Counted from the first letter of the stretch, positions 20,625-31,101 are shown. The stretch is DNA of 32,105 nt from Chlorobium sp. N1 (GCF_004332115.1 NZ_SJPA01000011.1:1-32105), one strand, 5' to 3'. Translations and numbers: made by a program. The notes: generated by a model not told the origin, from the sequence alone.

Positions 20625-21830
20625 TCAGCTGAGGCTGAACTCCCCCCCGGCGAGCCGCTGCCTGTAGCGGTCGACCGCGGCCAGTTCGCGGCGGATGACG
20701 GCTTCGACGGCAGGGCGGACATCCCCGAGCGTGACGCCGGCCTCGAGGCCGAGCACGGCCGAGGCCACGAGCGGCGAGGAGAGCGCGCGGCCGATACGGC
20801 TGCAGAGGAAGATCGAGGCCTCCTCCAGGCCGTCGACCTCCCGGTGGACCGCCATGGCGATCTCCCTGGCCAGTACGTTGTAGATCTTGCCGACGTGGTT
20901 GAAGGGATTCTTGCCGGCCGCGGCCTCGAGGCTCTGCGGCCTCGAGAATGCGATCAGGCCGTTGACCCGGTTGCCGCGCCCGACCTCCCCGCTGTCGGCG
21001 CCCTCGGCCGAGGTGCCGAGTACCGTGAGGTAGATGCCGCTCTCGGCGCGCGACGGGTCGTCGAGGGCGTTGAGGCCGATCTCAAGCATGTCGAAGGGGC
21101 GGTCGGCTGAAAACCTCCGGAGCTCTTCGAGGACGGCCTCCTTCCGCTCGAAGTACTCCCGCACTCCCCGGACATGGCGGTCGACGAAAGCCATGGCGAC
21201 GGTCAGCGAGCAGCGCCGGCCGGTGCGTACCGCCATCACCTTCACGTCTTCGCCGCTTTCCGGGAAGCGCTCCTTGATCGCGCGGGAGTTGAGGAAGCGC
21301 TCGCAGTCGAGCACCAGCTCTTCGGTCGGGCTGAAGGGGGCGTAGCCGACGCCGACGGAGGTGTCGTTGGCTCCGGTTCCGGGCCGGCTGAAGAGGTCGG
21401 CAAGCTCCTGCGATCCCGGCCGGGTCGCGTTCTGGAAGGTGATGTGGCGCAGGGGGTCGACGAAACGGAGGTTCTGCCGGATCCAGTCCGCGGCAGCGGC
21501 TTCGATGATTTCGGCGACCGGAATGCGCACCCCCCTGAACATGGCGGTGGCGCGGTCCCCGTAGACCAGGCGCATGGGTTCGAGTATCCGGCCTCCTCCG
21601 GGCATCGGTTCCGTCGTGCCGGCGACGAGCAGCCCCTTGTCGAGGTTGTGGTGGAGGATGGTGCCGAAGCGTTCCAGATAGGCCCGGGAGAGCGCCAGGG
21701 AGGCGCGCTCCATCACCCGGTCGCAGATGGTGTCGGGGTGGCCGGTGCCTTTGCGTTCGACCATTTCGACCTGTCGGCGGGCTGCCGTGCCTTCAGTCTT
21801 CTCGATGAGGATTTCCGTCTCCCTTTCCAT
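20625..21830 (-). CDS. Archaeal-type S-adenosylmethionine synthetase
   Basis: This 401-residue enzyme belongs to the archaeal methionine adenosyltransferase family, which makes SAM from methionine and ATP and is only distantly related to bacterial MetK. Landmarks: EMVERKGTGHPDTICDRVME (about 23-41), HHNLDKGLLVAG, the GANDTSVGVGYAP segment, GEVGRGNRVNGLIAF, and KNPFNHVGKIYNVLA. It sits 37 bp upstream of the CDF gene. In bacteria this form is patchily distributed and usually taken as a result of transfer. Whether a standard metK also exists cannot be told from this window. Confidence 0.92.
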   Translation of the reverse strand: MERETEILIEKTEGTAARRQVEMVERKGTGHPDTICDRVMERASLALSRAYLERFGTILHHNLDKGLLVAGTTEPMPGGGRILEPMRLVYGDRATAMFRGVRIPVAEIIEAAAADWIRQNLRFVDPLRHITFQNATRPGSQELADLFSRPGTGANDTSVGVGYAPFSPTEELVLDCERFLNSRAIKERFPESGEDVKVMAVRTGRRCSLTVAMAFVDRHVRGVREYFERKEAVLEELRRFSADRPFDMLEIGLNALDDPSRAESGIYLTVLGTSAEGADSGEVGRGNRVNGLIAFSRPQSLEAAAGKNPFNHVGKIYNVLAREIAMAVHREVDGLEEASIFLCSRIGRALSSPLVASAVLGLEAGVTLGDVRPAVEAVIRRELAAVDRYRQRLAGGEFSLS

Positions 21831-21986
21831 GATGGCGCTCCGGTTGGCGTTCTAAAAAGGGGGACAGCTGTAAGGTAGGAAGCGCATGCCGGCAGAGCAA
21901 GCGGGAGCGGGATATGGGGCGGGAACCTGTCCTGTTTTTGCTATTTTTGCCTTGACGGGCCTCTAGAACCATATTCCCAGCAGCAG

Positions 21987-23138
21987 ATGAAAATCGGTAT
22001 TTCCTGCCACCACACCTACGGAGGGAGCGGCGCCATCGCCGCCGAGCTCGGCATGGCCCTCGCTTCGAGAGGACATGTCGTCCACTTCTTCAGCCAGGGA
22101 GCCCCGTTCCGTCTCGGCGCCTTCTCTGCGAACATCTTCCATCACGAGGTCGAGGCCATGCACTATCCGCTCTTCGACTGCCCCTTCCACTCCCTGGCGC
22201 TGGCCTCGAAGATCGCCGAGGTCGCCTGGTACGAGAAACTCGACGTGGTCCATGCCCATTACGCCATACCCCATGCCATGAGCGCGATGCTGGCGCGCCA
22301 GATGCTCGAGGACAAGTGCCCCGAGCGCGGCTGCTTCCGTCTGGCCACGACCCTGCACGGCACCGATATCACGGTGGTGGGCGCCGATCCGGGCATGGCC
22401 GACGCCGTGCGTCTCGTCATCAACCGCTCCGACGGGGTGACGGCGGTCTCGCAGTACCTGAAGGACGAGACGGTGAGGATGTTCAGTCCCCGCCAGGAGA
22501 TCGCCGTGATCCCGAACTTCGTCGACACCTCCCGTTTCCGCCGCTCGCCGCAGCCGGAGCTCCGGGGCGAGCTCGGGCTCGGCAACGGCCGCACCGTGAT
22601 CCACATCTCCAACTTCCGGCCGGTCAAGTGCATCGGCGACGTCGTCCGCGTCTTCGAGGGGATCGTGCGCCGGCTCGACGCGACGCTCCTCTTCGTCGGC
22701 GACGGCCCTGAACGAAGCGAGGCCGAAACGGCGGTGCGGCGGCTCGGTATCGCCGGGCGGGTGCGCTTTCTCGGCCGGATCGACGAGATCGTGCCGCTGC
22801 TTTCGGTTTCCGATCTGATGCTGATGCCGAGCAACGTCGAATCCTTCGGCCTTGCCGCCCTCGAGGCGATGGCCTGCGGGGTGCCGGTCGTGGCGACCGA
22901 CGCCGGCGGGTTCCCCGAGTTCATCGAAAACGGCCGGCACGGCTTCCTCTGCCGCCCGGGGGATGTCGAAACGATGACCCGGAGGGCTGTGGAGCTGCTC
23001 TCCGATCCCGTCCGCCTGGAGGCGTTCGCCGGCGCTTCGGAGGAGCAGGCCCGCCGGTTTGAGACTCCGCTGCAGGTCGACCGTTACGAGGCGTTTTACC
23101 GGGAGCTGCTGGAAGAGGGCAAAAAGAAACGCCCCTGA
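21987..23138 (+). CDS. bshA: N-acetyl-alpha-D-glucosaminyl L-malate synthase
   Basis: BshA is the first enzyme of bacillithiol synthesis, joining GlcNAc from UDP-GlcNAc to L-malate. The 383-residue GT4-fold protein shows the family start MKIGISCHHTYGGSGAIAAELG, the HVVHFFSQG segment, TLHGTDITVVG, VIPNFVDTSRFR, and the C-terminal EX7E-type motif in VESFGLAALEAMACGVP. Green sulfur bacteria are known to make N-methyl-bacillithiol. BshB and BshC are not in this window, and I do not claim that the methyltransferase at 30138 is the N-methylating enzyme. The stop codon lies inside the hairpin of the terminator shared with convergent mreB. Confidence 0.93.
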   Translation: MKIGISCHHTYGGSGAIAAELGMALASRGHVVHFFSQGAPFRLGAFSANIFHHEVEAMHYPLFDCPFHSLALASKIAEVAWYEKLDVVHAHYAIPHAMSAMLARQMLEDKCPERGCFRLATTLHGTDITVVGADPGMADAVRLVINRSDGVTAVSQYLKDETVRMFSPRQEIAVIPNFVDTSRFRRSPQPELRGELGLGNGRTVIHISNFRPVKCIGDVVRVFEGIVRRLDATLLFVGDGPERSEAETAVRRLGIAGRVRFLGRIDEIVPLLSVSDLMLMPSNVESFGLAALEAMACGVPVVATDAGGFPEFIENGRHGFLCRPGDVETMTRRAVELLSDPVRLEAFAGASEEQARRFETPLQVDRYEAFYRELLEEGKKKRP

Positions 23139-23152
23139 AGAGCAGGGGCGTT
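23118..23152 (-). terminator. mreB terminator overlapping the bshA stop
   Basis: AACGCCCCTG (23128-23137) pairs perfectly with CAGGGGCGTT (23143-23152) around a 5-nt loop. On the minus strand the stem is followed by TCTTTTTGCC, so it terminates mreB. The bshA stop TGA (23136-23138) lies in the stem and loop, and on the plus strand there is no T run after it. The hairpin still could halt bshA transcription. Confidence 0.8.
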
Positions 23153-23187
23153 CCGGATGCGGTGCCGATGGCGTTCTGTTTCGCCGC

Positions 23188-24216
23188 TCAGTAGCGTTTC
23201 GTCGAGATCAGCACGCTGCGGTACTTGTCGAGGTTCTCGAGAACCTCTCCGGTGCCGCGGGCGACGGCCGTCAGCGGATCTTCGCTGATGTGGACCGCGA
23301 GCTTGGTCTCCTCGTTGATCTTCCGGTCGAGCCCCTTGATGAGTGCTCCGCCGCCGGCAAGGAAGAGGCCGCGGTCGAGGATGTCGGCCGAGAGCTCCGG
23401 CTTGGTGACCTCGAGGCTCTTCTTGATGGAGGTGATGATCTGGCTGATCGGCGTGGCGATGGCCTCGCGGATGGTGGGGGAGTTTACCTCGCGCTCTTCG
23501 GGAAGGGCGGTGACGAGGTTGCGGCCCCTGACCGTCATGGTCATCTCCTTGTCGAGCTTGTAGGCCGAGGCGATCTTGATCTTCACGTCCTCCGCCGTAC
23601 GCTCTCCGATGGCCAGGTTGTAGGCCTTGCGGAAGTGGCGGATGATGGAGCCGGTGATGTCCGTGCCGGCGACGCGCAGCGACTCGCCCGAGGCGATGCC
23701 TCCGAGCGAGATGACGGCGATCTCGGTCGTGCCGCCCCCGATGTCGACGATCATGTTGCCCATCGGTTCCTTGACGTCGAGGCCGATGCCGATGGCGGCC
23801 GCCATCGGTTCGGCGACGAGGTAGACCTCTTTGGCGCCGACGTGTTCGGCAGAGTCGCGCACGGCGCGCTTCTCGACCTCGGTGATGCCGGAGGGGATGC
23901 CGATGACCATGCGGCGGATGCCGAAGGAGAACTTGTTCTTGGTCTTGATGATCAGCCCCTTGATGAGTTCCTCGGTCGCTTCGTAGTCGGCGATGACCCC
24001 GCTGGCGAGCGGACGGATGGTGACGATGCCCGGATGGGTCTTCTCGTGCATGAGCAGCGCATCGTGGCCGATGGCGACGACCTTGCCCGTGTTGCGGTCG
24101 CGGGCGACGATGGACGGTTCGTTGAGGACGACGCCCTCGTCGCGGATGAAAATGAGGGTGTTGGCTGTTCCGAGGTCGATGGCGATGTCGCGGAACAGGC
24201 TGCTGAATAAGCTCAT
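23188..24216 (-). CDS. mreB: Rod shape-determining protein MreB
   Basis: MreB is the bacterial actin that guides lateral wall synthesis in rods. The ATG at 24216 gives 342 residues (MSLFSSLFRDIAIDLGTAN). The earlier in-frame TTG would add only three residues. Actin-fold motifs: DLGTANTLIF (phosphate 1), VIGIPSGITEVEKRA, the nucleotide loop IVDIGGGTTEIAVIS (phosphate 2), and LFLAGGGALIKGLD (adenosine). The usual mreC and mreD do not follow; the gene ends in a terminator and converges with bshA. The spacer to hisD holds both promoters. Confidence 0.97.
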   Translation of the reverse strand: MSLFSSLFRDIAIDLGTANTLIFIRDEGVVLNEPSIVARDRNTGKVVAIGHDALLMHEKTHPGIVTIRPLASGVIADYEATEELIKGLIIKTKNKFSFGIRRMVIGIPSGITEVEKRAVRDSAEHVGAKEVYLVAEPMAAAIGIGLDVKEPMGNMIVDIGGGTTEIAVISLGGIASGESLRVAGTDITGSIIRHFRKAYNLAIGERTAEDVKIKIASAYKLDKEMTMTVRGRNLVTALPEEREVNSPTIREAIATPISQIITSIKKSLEVTKPELSADILDRGLFLAGGGALIKGLDRKINEETKLAVHISEDPLTAVARGTGEVLENLDKYRSVLISTKRY

Positions 24217-24492
24217 GGCGGGCAATGGATCTGTGTGTTGTGCATGGGTGTCTTGGAATAGAGCTCGGTTCCGCTGTGTTCCAAGGGGTTTGATCCCTAA
24301 AGTACTTAATAGAACTTTTTTTTCAAATCAATTCCCCGGGCTCGAGAGTACTTTTTTATTGTGGTTTCCGGCCCCGTTTTCCGCCCCGGAAGCCGCACCG
24401 ATGCGGCCGATGCGATTTTCAATGAAGGCCGCTATTATGTACATTGTCACACCAGTGTGAACCAGGATAGCCAAACCCCAAAGACCGTGGCC
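24217..24492. promoter_or_regulatory. mreB-hisD divergent intergenic region
   Basis: This 276-bp spacer has an AT-rich part (about 24290-24360) with T runs and two AGTACTT copies at about 24301 and 24349. A perfect inverted repeat TCACAC-CA-GTGTGA occupies 24447-24460, shortly upstream of the hisD start. It could be an operator, but nothing else confirms it. An open frame in the hisD phase runs back to 24361, but the extra N-terminus is not expected for HisD. Confidence 0.35.
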
Positions 24493-25779
24493 GTGCTCAA
24501 ACTCTACCGATACGCCGTCGACGGCGACTCTCTCATGCGCCAGCTGCGCCGCAGCGTCGACTTTTCGCCCGAGGTCACCTCGGCCGTGACCGAAATCCTC
24601 GAAACCGTCCGTCGTGAGGGCGACCGCGCCGTCTTCGATTATACGAAGCGCTTCCAGGGTGCCGATCTCAAGGAGATGCGGGTGCCGGAGGAGGAGATCG
24701 CGCGCGCCTGCCGCGAGGCCGATCCCGGCTTCGTCGGCGTGCTGAGGGAGGCCTGGGAGAACATCCTCCGCTTCCACCGCTATGAGGTCGAGAAAAGCTT
24801 CTTCTACGAGGCCGAGGGCGGCGTCATGCTCGGCCAGCGCGTCACGCCGATGGAGCGCGCGATGCTCTACGTGCCGGGCGGCAAGGCGGCCTACCCCTCG
24901 TCGGTCCTCATGAACGCGGCGCCCGCGCGCGTGGCCGGCGTCGGGGAGATCTTCATGACCACCCCGTGCGACGCCGACGGCCGTGTCAACCCGCACATCC
25001 TCGCCGCAGCTTCGGTGGCCGGCGTGACCTCCGTCTACAAGCTCGGCGGCGCCCAGGCCGTCGCGGCCTTCGCCTACGGCACCGAAAGCGTGCCGAAGGT
25101 CGACATCATCACCGGTCCCGGCAACAAGTACGTGGCGCTCGCCAAGAAGCAGGTGTTCGGCCATGTCTCCATCGACAGCATCGCCGGCCCGTCCGAAGTG
25201 GCGGTCATCGCCGACGACTCGGCCGATGCGGAGTTCATCACGATGGACCTCTTCGCCCAGGCCGAGCACGATCCCGACGCCTCGTCCGTCCTCATCACTC
25301 CGTCGCAGCGGATTGCCGAGGCGGTGCGCGACATGGCCAGAGAGCGCGCGCCTTCGATGCTGCGCGGCGAGGTCATCACCTCGTCCCTCAGGGAGAACGG
25401 CGCCATCGTCCTGGTCCGCGACATGGAGGAGGCGGCACTGGTTTCGAACATGATCGCCCCCGAGCACCTCGAACTGCATGTCGAGCACCCCTGGGAGCTG
25501 TTGCCCTCCATCCGCCATGCCGGCGCCGTCTTCATGGGGAGCTACTCCTGCGAGACGGTCGGCGACTACTACGCCGGCCCGAACCATACGCTGCCGACCA
25601 ACGGCACGGCGCGCTTCTTCTCGCCCCTCTCCGTGCGCGACTTCGTCAAGCACACCTCCATCATCTCCTATACCAGGGAGCGGCTCATGGCCGACGGGGA
25701 GAAGATCGCCTCGTTCGCCGACCGCGAGGGGCTCGAGGCCCACGCTGAAGCCGTCCGCGTGAGGCTGCGCCGCCGATGA
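24493..25779 (+). CDS. hisD: Histidinol dehydrogenase
   Basis: HisD performs the last two steps of histidine synthesis, oxidising L-histidinol to L-histidine with NAD and zinc. I choose GTG 24493 ([11 protein letters not shown]), giving 428 residues, the usual length. GTG 24487 is two codons earlier and equally possible. Zinc ligands as in the Salmonella enzyme are Gln 256, His 259, Asp 358 and His 417, and the catalytic Glu-His pair is E324/H325 (PEHLELH). Other signatures are [18 protein letters not shown] and [13 protein letters not shown]. It overlaps the queA start by 4 nt (ATGA) and forms an operon with it. Confidence 0.95.
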   Translation: MLKLYRYAVDGDSLMRQLRRSVDFSPEVTSAVTEILETVRREGDRAVFDYTKRFQGADLKEMRVPEEEIARACREADPGFVGVLREAWENILRFHRYEVEKSFFYEAEGGVMLGQRVTPMERAMLYVPGGKAAYPSSVLMNAAPARVAGVGEIFMTTPCDADGRVNPHILAAASVAGVTSVYKLGGAQAVAAFAYGTESVPKVDIITGPGNKYVALAKKQVFGHVSIDSIAGPSEVAVIADDSADAEFITMDLFAQAEHDPDASSVLITPSQRIAEAVRDMARERAPSMLRGEVITSSLRENGAIVLVRDMEEAALVSNMIAPEHLELHVEHPWELLPSIRHAGAVFMGSYSCETVGDYYAGPNHTLPTNGTARFFSPLSVRDFVKHTSIISYTRERLMADGEKIASFADREGLEAHAEAVRVRLRRR

Positions 25780-26804
25780 GAGTCGCCGATTTCGACTACG
25801 AGCTGCCCGACGGGCGCATCGCACGCTATCCTCCGGAGGAGAGGGGCTCGACGCGCCTCCTCGTCATGCGACGCAGGGAGGGATCGGTACGCCACGCCTT
25901 CTACGGCGACCTCGACACCTTCCTTTCGAAGGGCGACCTGCTCGTCATCAACAACACGCAGGTCGTGCGCGCCCGGCTCATGGCCGTGAAGAGCACCGGT
26001 GCGAAAATCGAGCTGATGCTTCTCGAAAAGCACGAGGGGGAGCAGGAGCTCGTGCTCTACCGCGGCAGGCTGCGGCAGGGTGACCGGCTGCTCTCTTTCG
26101 GCCATGAGTTCCTGGTCGAGGAACTGGTCGCCGACGGCGTGGCCCGCCTCACCCATGCGGGAGGCGAAAGCCTCCAGAAGGTGTTCCAGGCGCATGCCGA
26201 GGTACCCATTCCGCCCTATCTCAGGCGTGAGGCCGAGCCGCTCGACCGCGAGCGCTACCAGACCCTCTTTGCCGAGCATCCCGGCTCGGTCGCCGCACCG
26301 ACCGCATCGCTCAACATGACCCCTGAGCTTCTCGGACGGCTCCGCTCGAAAGGCGTCGACGACGCCCGCATCACCCTGCACGTCGGTCTCGGGACCTTCC
26401 TGCCGATCCGCACGGAGTCGATAACGGAGCATGTGATGCACCGCGAGTTCTACTCCATTCCTCCCGAAACGCTCGAGAAGATCCGCCGGACCAAAGCTGC
26501 GGGCGGCCGCGTCGTCGCCGTCGGCACCACCGTCACGCGCGCCCTCGAGCATGCCGCCCCGCAGATCCTCGAAGGCGCCGATGCCGGCCCCGTCGAGGCC
26601 GAGGCCGACATCTTCCTGCATCCCGGCGGCCGGCCCTTCCGGGTCATCGACGCCCTCGTCACCAACTTCCACGCACCGCGCTCGACCGTCCTCATGCTTA
26701 CCGCCGCCTTCGCCGGCCCCGAACTCCTGCGCCGGGCCTACCGCGAGGCGCTCGAGGGGGAGTACCGTTTCCTGAGCTACGGCGACAGCACCCTCATCCT
26801 CTAG
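25776..26804 (+). CDS. queA: S-adenosylmethionine:tRNA ribosyltransferase-isomerase
   Basis: QueA moves the ribosyl part of SAM onto preQ1-modified tRNA to form epoxyqueuosine. The 342-residue protein has [54 protein letters not shown], and [15 protein letters not shown], all typical. In the central block, [14 protein letters not shown] stands where most QueA have [14 protein letters not shown]: the Gly-Leu-His of that motif is Ser-Leu-Asn. The rest of the motif set is intact. The 4-nt overlap with hisD suggests translational coupling. It belongs to the same pathway as queC at 13187. Confidence 0.94.
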   Translation: MRVADFDYELPDGRIARYPPEERGSTRLLVMRRREGSVRHAFYGDLDTFLSKGDLLVINNTQVVRARLMAVKSTGAKIELMLLEKHEGEQELVLYRGRLRQGDRLLSFGHEFLVEELVADGVARLTHAGGESLQKVFQAHAEVPIPPYLRREAEPLDRERYQTLFAEHPGSVAAPTASLNMTPELLGRLRSKGVDDARITLHVGLGTFLPIRTESITEHVMHREFYSIPPETLEKIRRTKAAGGRVVAVGTTVTRALEHAAPQILEGADAGPVEAEADIFLHPGGRPFRVIDALVTNFHAPRSTVLMLTAAFAGPELLRRAYREALEGEYRFLSYGDSTLIL

Positions 26805-27076
26805 CCGCACGCATCTGCTCCTCCGCCTGCATTTTCCGCCGGCCGGCACGCTCCCGCGCCGCCTAGCGGCAGGCTTAAGAATTCATGGCCGCCGCCTCTG
26901 CGAAGCTTAGTAAGTTCGGTATCCGTGACGTATGGATTGCGTGCCGGGGTTGGTTTTGAACGGGGCGTATGGTATTTTTATCTTTTTGCCTTTTTACGTT
27001 CCAAAAAGGCGTTTCCCTTTCGTTATCCATTGCATCCAACAATCCGTTTCAACCTTAACACCCGGAGATAGAACGT
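26805..27076 (+). promoter_or_regulatory. acnB upstream region
   Basis: This 272-bp gap has no gene. GCCGC-CTA-GCGGC (26858-26870) is a short hairpin after queA without a T run. Nearer acnB, GCCTTTTT (26988-26995) and AAAAAGGC (27003-27010) form an inverted repeat with a 7-nt loop in the AT-rich leader, about 65 bp before the start codon. It could be a leader hairpin or operator. No riboswitch was recognised. Confidence 0.35.
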
Positions 27077-29647
27077 ATGAGCCTTGTCAGTAACTACCGT
27101 GCACATACCAGGGAGCGCGCCGAGCAGGGAATCCCCCCGCTTCCCCTGACCGCAGCAGAGACCCGCGAACTGGTCGAACTGCTCAAAGCTCCCGCACCGC
27201 AGGAGAAGGAGTATCTTCTCGAGCTTTTCACCGAGCATGTCAGCCCCGGCGTCGATGACGCCGCCCTCGAGAAGGCCGCGTTCCTCGACGCCCTTGTCCG
27301 CGGTGAGGCGAAGTGCGCCGTGATCTCTCCGGTCGAAGCCGTCCGGATCCTCGGCACGATGCTCGGCGGTTACAATGTCAAGCCGCTCGTCGACGCTCTT
27401 TCCAGCAGCGATTCGGCCGTCGCCGCCGAGGCCGCAGCCATGCTGAAGAAGACCCTGCTCGTCTACGATTCGTTCGATGCGGTCGTCGGCCTTTCGAAGA
27501 CCAATTCATATGCGGCCGACGTTCTCCAGTCCTGGGCCAACGCCGAATGGTTCACCCAGCGCCCCGAGCTTCAGGAGAAGATCACTCTCACGGTCTTCAA
27601 GGTCCCCGGCGAAACCAATACCGACGACCTCTCCCCGGCCAGCGAGGCCTTCACCCGCAGCGACATTCCGCTTCACGCCCTGAGCATGCTCGGCAGCAAG
27701 ATGGAGGACCCGATCGGCACCATCGCCAGGCTCAAGGAGAAAGGGCATCCGCTCGCCTATGTCGGCGACGTGGTCGGTACCGGTTCGAGCCGCAAGTCCG
27801 GCATCAACTCGGTCCAGTGGCACCTCGGTGAGGACATCCCCGCCGTTCCGAACAAGCGTACCGGCGGTGTGGTGATCGGCAGCATCATCGCTCCGATTTT
27901 CTTCAACACCGCGGAAGATTCCGGCGCGCTGCCGATCCAGGCCGACGTCACGGCCATGGAGACCGGTGACGTGATCGTCGTCTACCCGTCGAAGGGTGTC
28001 ATCGAGAAGGACGGCCTCGAGATCGCCCGCTTCAGCCTCTCTCCCAACACCATCGCCGACGAGGTCCGTGCCGGCGGTCGCATTCCGCTCATCATCGGCC
28101 GTACGCTCACCGCAAAGGCCCGCAAGGCACTCGGGCTCGGTGCTTCCGACGTCTTCCGGCAGCCCGAGCAGCCCGCCGACACCGGCAAGGGGTATACCCT
28201 CGCGCAGAAGATGATCGGACGCGCCTGCGGCCTTCCGGGCGTGCGTCCCGGCATGTATGTCGAGCCGGAGACCCTCACCGTCGGCTCGCAGGACACGACC
28301 GGCGCCATGACGCGCGACGAGGTCAAGGAGCTTGCGGCCCTGAGCTTCAGCGCAGACCTCTTCATGCAGAGCTTCTGCCACACCGCAGCCTACCCGAAAC
28401 CCAGCGACGTGAAGCTGCACCGCACCCTGCCGTACTTCGTCATGAGCCGCGGCGGCGTGGCGCTCCGTCCCGGTGACGGTGTCATCCACACCTGGCTGAA
28501 CCGCATGGTTCTTCCCGATACGCTCGGCACCGGCGGCGACTCCCACACCCGTTTCCCGATCGGCGTCTCGTTCCCGGCCGGTTCCGGCCTTGTGGCCTTC
28601 GCCGGCGTGACCGGCACCATGCCGCTGAACGTTCCCGAGTCGGTGCTCGTCCGTTTCAAGGGCGAGCTGCAGGAGGGCATCACGCTGCGCGACCTGGTCA
28701 ACGCCATTCCTTATGTGGCCATCAAGCAGGGCCTTCTCACCGTCGAGAAGAAGGGGAAGAAGAACGTTTTCGCCGGCCGCGTGCTGGAAATCGAAGGCCT
28801 TCCGAAACTGAAGGTCGAGCAGGCTTTCGAGCTCTCCGACGCTTCGGCCGAGCGTAGCGCTGCGGCCTGCACCGTCCGACTCGACAAGGAACCGGTCATC
28901 GAGTACCTCTCCTCCAACGTCAAGCTGCTCGAGCAGATGATCGAGAACGGCTACGGCGATCCGGACACGCTCCGCCGCCGCATCGGCAAGATGCAGGAGT
29001 GGCTGAAGAACCCGACGCTCCTCGAGCCGGATGCCGATGCCGAGTACGCCGCCGTGATCGAGGTCGACATGAGCGAGATCAGGGAGCCGATCCTTGCATG
29101 CCCGAACGATCCGGACGACGTCGCCACCCTCAGCGAGGTGCTTCGCGACGAAAACCGCCCGAAGCAGATCGACGAGGTGTTCGTGGGAAGCTGCATGACC
29201 AACATCGGCCACTTCCGTGCGCTCGGCGAAGTGTTGAGGGGCCGGGGCGCAGCCGCTGCGAGGCTCTGGGTCGTGCCGCCGACCAAGATGGACATGAACC
29301 AGCTCATCGCCGAGGGGTACTACTCCGTCTACGGCGCTGCCGGAGCACGCACCGAAATGCCGGGTTGCTCGCTCTGCATGGGCAACCAGGCCCGTGTCGC
29401 CGACAACGCCGTGGTGTTCTCCACCAGCACCCGCAACTTCGACAACAGGATGGGCGCCGGAGCCCAGGTCTACCTCGGTTCAGCCGAGCTGGCAGCGGTC
29501 GCGGCCCTGCTCGGACACCTTCCCAACAAGGACGAGTACCTGGAGGTCGTCGGTCGGAACCTCAGCGGTGAAAAGCGTGGTGACATCTACCGTTACCTGA
29601 ATTTCCATACCGTCGGCCAGGAGGAAATGTCGATGCTTATGGACTGA
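27077..29647 (+). CDS. acnB: Aconitate hydratase B
   Basis: AcnB interconverts citrate and isocitrate through cis-aconitate; in green sulfur bacteria this step serves the reductive TCA cycle. The 856-residue length and domain order (HEAT-like, swivel, then catalytic domains) match AcnB rather than AcnA. The 4Fe-4S cluster cysteines are C706 (GSCMTNIGH), C764 and C767 (GCSLCMGNQ), in the same spacing as E. coli C710/C769/C772. Other motifs are [27 protein letters not shown] and CHTAAYPK. It is a single-gene unit with its own leader and a palindrome-terminator set behind it. Confidence 0.97.
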   Translation: MSLVSNYRAHTRERAEQGIPPLPLTAAETRELVELLKAPAPQEKEYLLELFTEHVSPGVDDAALEKAAFLDALVRGEAKCAVISPVEAVRILGTMLGGYNVKPLVDALSSSDSAVAAEAAAMLKKTLLVYDSFDAVVGLSKTNSYAADVLQSWANAEWFTQRPELQEKITLTVFKVPGETNTDDLSPASEAFTRSDIPLHALSMLGSKMEDPIGTIARLKEKGHPLAYVGDVVGTGSSRKSGINSVQWHLGEDIPAVPNKRTGGVVIGSIIAPIFFNTAEDSGALPIQADVTAMETGDVIVVYPSKGVIEKDGLEIARFSLSPNTIADEVRAGGRIPLIIGRTLTAKARKALGLGASDVFRQPEQPADTGKGYTLAQKMIGRACGLPGVRPGMYVEPETLTVGSQDTTGAMTRDEVKELAALSFSADLFMQSFCHTAAYPKPSDVKLHRTLPYFVMSRGGVALRPGDGVIHTWLNRMVLPDTLGTGGDSHTRFPIGVSFPAGSGLVAFAGVTGTMPLNVPESVLVRFKGELQEGITLRDLVNAIPYVAIKQGLLTVEKKGKKNVFAGRVLEIEGLPKLKVEQAFELSDASAERSAAACTVRLDKEPVIEYLSSNVKLLEQMIENGYGDPDTLRRRIGKMQEWLKNPTLLEPDADAEYAAVIEVDMSEIREPILACPNDPDDVATLSEVLRDENRPKQIDEVFVGSCMTNIGHFRALGEVLRGRGAAAARLWVVPPTKMDMNQLIAEGYYSVYGAAGARTEMPGCSLCMGNQARVADNAVVFSTSTRNFDNRMGAGAQVYLGSAELAAVAALLGHLPNKDEYLEVVGRNLSGEKRGDIYRYLNFHTVGQEEMSMLMD

Positions 29648-29669
29648 AAAAATCGTAAAAAAATGTTGT

Positions 29670-29701
29670 GGCGGAATATGGAAATATTTGCATATTCCGC
29701 C
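29670..29701. repeat. Near-perfect 32-bp palindrome after acnB
   Basis: GGCGGAATATG (29670-29680) and CATATTCCGCC (29691-29701) are perfect inverted arms. The central AAATATTT is itself palindromic, leaving only one G-G mismatch on each half. It is AT-rich in the middle with no T run behind it, so it is not a typical terminator alone. It may form an mRNA-stabilising hairpin or be a protein-binding site for the lipoprotein promoter downstream. Confidence 0.7.
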
Positions 29702-29703
29702 AG

Positions 29704-29734
29704 ACGGTGAGTTTCAAATTTCACCGTTTTTCTT
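29704..29734 (+). terminator. acnB terminator
   Basis: ACGGTGA (29704-29710) pairs with TCACCGT (29721-29727) around a 10-nt loop, followed by TTTTCTTT. It lies 57 bp after the acnB stop, directly behind the palindrome, so the two hairpins stand in tandem. About 60 bp remain for the promoter of the lipoprotein gene. Confidence 0.75.
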
Positions 29735-29793
29735 TAATATGCTGAAGCTGAAGAAGCTGTCATTCTACAAACAACACAAACAAGAAAAGAACA

Positions 29794-29988
29794 ATGAAAA
29801 AGCTTTTCATTTTCCTGTTCCTCCTGAGCTCGGTTTCTTTCGTCGGCTGCGCCAAGACCGAAGCACCTGCTCCTGAAGCACCTGCAACCGAGGAAGCAGC
29901 TCCTGCAGCTGAGGAAGCACCGGCCGTCGAGGCTCCTGCTACCGATGAGGCAGCTCCTGAGGCTCCTGCAGCTGAAGAGGCAAAGTAA
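29794..29988 (+). CDS. Small Ala/Glu/Pro-rich lipoprotein
   Basis: This 64-residue precursor begins MKKLFIFLFLLSSVSFVGC, a lipoprotein signal peptide with Cys 19 as the likely lipidated residue; the box SFVGC is slightly off consensus. The mature 45 residues are almost only Ala, Glu, Pro, Val and Thr in imperfect repeats of the form EAPAxEEA, giving a strongly acidic extended chain. It has its own terminator and lies alone between acnB and the methyltransferase. The function is unknown. It could be an envelope spacer or a periplasmic cation-binding protein, which is inference only. Confidence 0.75.
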   Translation: MKKLFIFLFLLSSVSFVGCAKTEAPAPEAPATEEAAPAAEEAPAVEAPATDEAAPEAPAAEEAK

Positions 29989-30019
29989 GTTCCGGAATCC
30001 GGACGCTTATGAAGTGAAA

Positions 30020-30050
30020 GAGACGGGCCACAAGCCCGTCTCTTTTTTTT
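30020..30050 (+). terminator. Terminator of the lipoprotein gene
   Basis: GAGACGGGC (30020-30028), loop CACAA and GCCCGTCTC (30034-30042) form a perfect 9-bp stem followed by eight T residues, 31 bp after the lipoprotein stop. Confidence 0.95.
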
Positions 30051-30137
30051 GTCGCGGCGAAAACCAGCCCCCTCTCCGCATCTCCCGTTCCCCCTCCTTA
30101 CGCGCCCCCTCTTCCGCTCGCCGACACATCGGCCCTG

Positions 30138-30946
30138 GTGCAGCTCTGGTGCGGCCCGGAACTCTCCCGTTCGCCGGCCGTGCACGAGTACTTCGCGATG
30201 CTCGACCTCTCTTCCGGCAGAGCCCTCTTCGAGCGCTGCGATGCCATCTGGAAGCACTTGGGCAAAAGGTGATCGAGTACCGCAAGCGTTGCATCGCCTC
30301 CGAGGCGATCGCGACCCTTGAGACGGGTGGGATAGGCAAGGTGGTGATCGCCGGAGCGGGTGTCTCCATGCTCGGCATCGAGCTTGCCGCGCGTTTTCGG
30401 GAGCTCTCCGTCTTCGAGACCGATGCCGATGCCGCCAGCATGGCCCGGAAGCGCGTCCTTGTCGCAGGCCTTGGCTTCGCCGAAGGCAGCCGCCTGCAGT
30501 GCCTCGAAGCGGACGCCCGGGATCTTTCGGGAACACGGGCCGTCCTCGGCGCGGCAGGGTGGGGGGCCGATCTCCCGACCCTCCTCATCGTCGAGGGGCT
30601 CTCCTATTACATCACCAAAGAGGCCCTGCGGCGGCATTGGCGTGCGCTTGCCCCCGCCTCCCGCATCATCCTCGAGTACCTGGTGCCTCCGGCCGATGTC
30701 GGAGAGGCCAGACGCTGCATACCCGAACGGGTGTTCGGTCTCATCAGGGAGTACGGCTCGTCGGAGGGGGAGTATCCCTGCTGGAGGGAAGGGGAGCTGC
30801 GGCTCGAAGAGGGCCTGCAGGTGGAGCGGCTGTGGGCGATGGAGGCGATAGAAGGCGAACTCGCGGTCGGGGATCCCCTGTTTTCACGCCGTGAGGACGG
30901 CTGGATCGAGATCGCCCTCATGCGGCGCGGCGAAGCGCACGCCTGA
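30138..30946 (+). pseudogene. SAM-dependent methyltransferase-like gene with an internal frameshift
   Basis: Two overlapping frames together read as one protein. Upstream, LPLADTSALVQLWCGPELSRSPAVHEYF and IWKHLGKR run to a TGA at 30270-30272. Downstream, in the -1 frame, KVIEYRKRCIASEAIATLE continues with the class I SAM-binding loop VVIAGAGVSMLGIEL, the acidic residue in FETD, and LIVEGLSYYITKEALRRHW, ending at 30946. The pattern resembles leucine-carboxyl-methyltransferase-like or O-methyltransferase-like enzymes. The frames join at AAAA (30264-30267): adding one A would restore a single frame. This may be a real deletion or a sequencing error. The start is uncertain: GTG 30138 is chosen because no ATG is available, and coding-like sequence continues farther upstream. 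The substrate is unknown. Confidence 0.6.
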
Positions 30947-31077
30947 AGCCGGGCGGATGAGGATTCCCGGCAGGCCCGTTTCGGGGTATCACTGTTCAGG
31001 TATCCGTGCTGGAGCCTCCGTCTCCGAGTCTGAGGGGGTTGCCGGCGGAGGAGTCCGGTCTCGCCAAAACGCAGAGA

Positions 31078-31101
31078 AGCCCCGTCGTCTCCGGCGGGGC
31101 T
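31078..31101 (-). terminator. Possible terminator of the beta-barrel gene
   Basis: AGCCCCG (31078-31084) pairs with CGGGGCT (31095-31101) around a 10-nt loop, 42 bp past the barrel gene stop on the minus strand. The tail TCTCTGCGTTTTG is only modestly T-rich. The rest of 30947-31143 holds no gene that I can support. Confidence 0.45.
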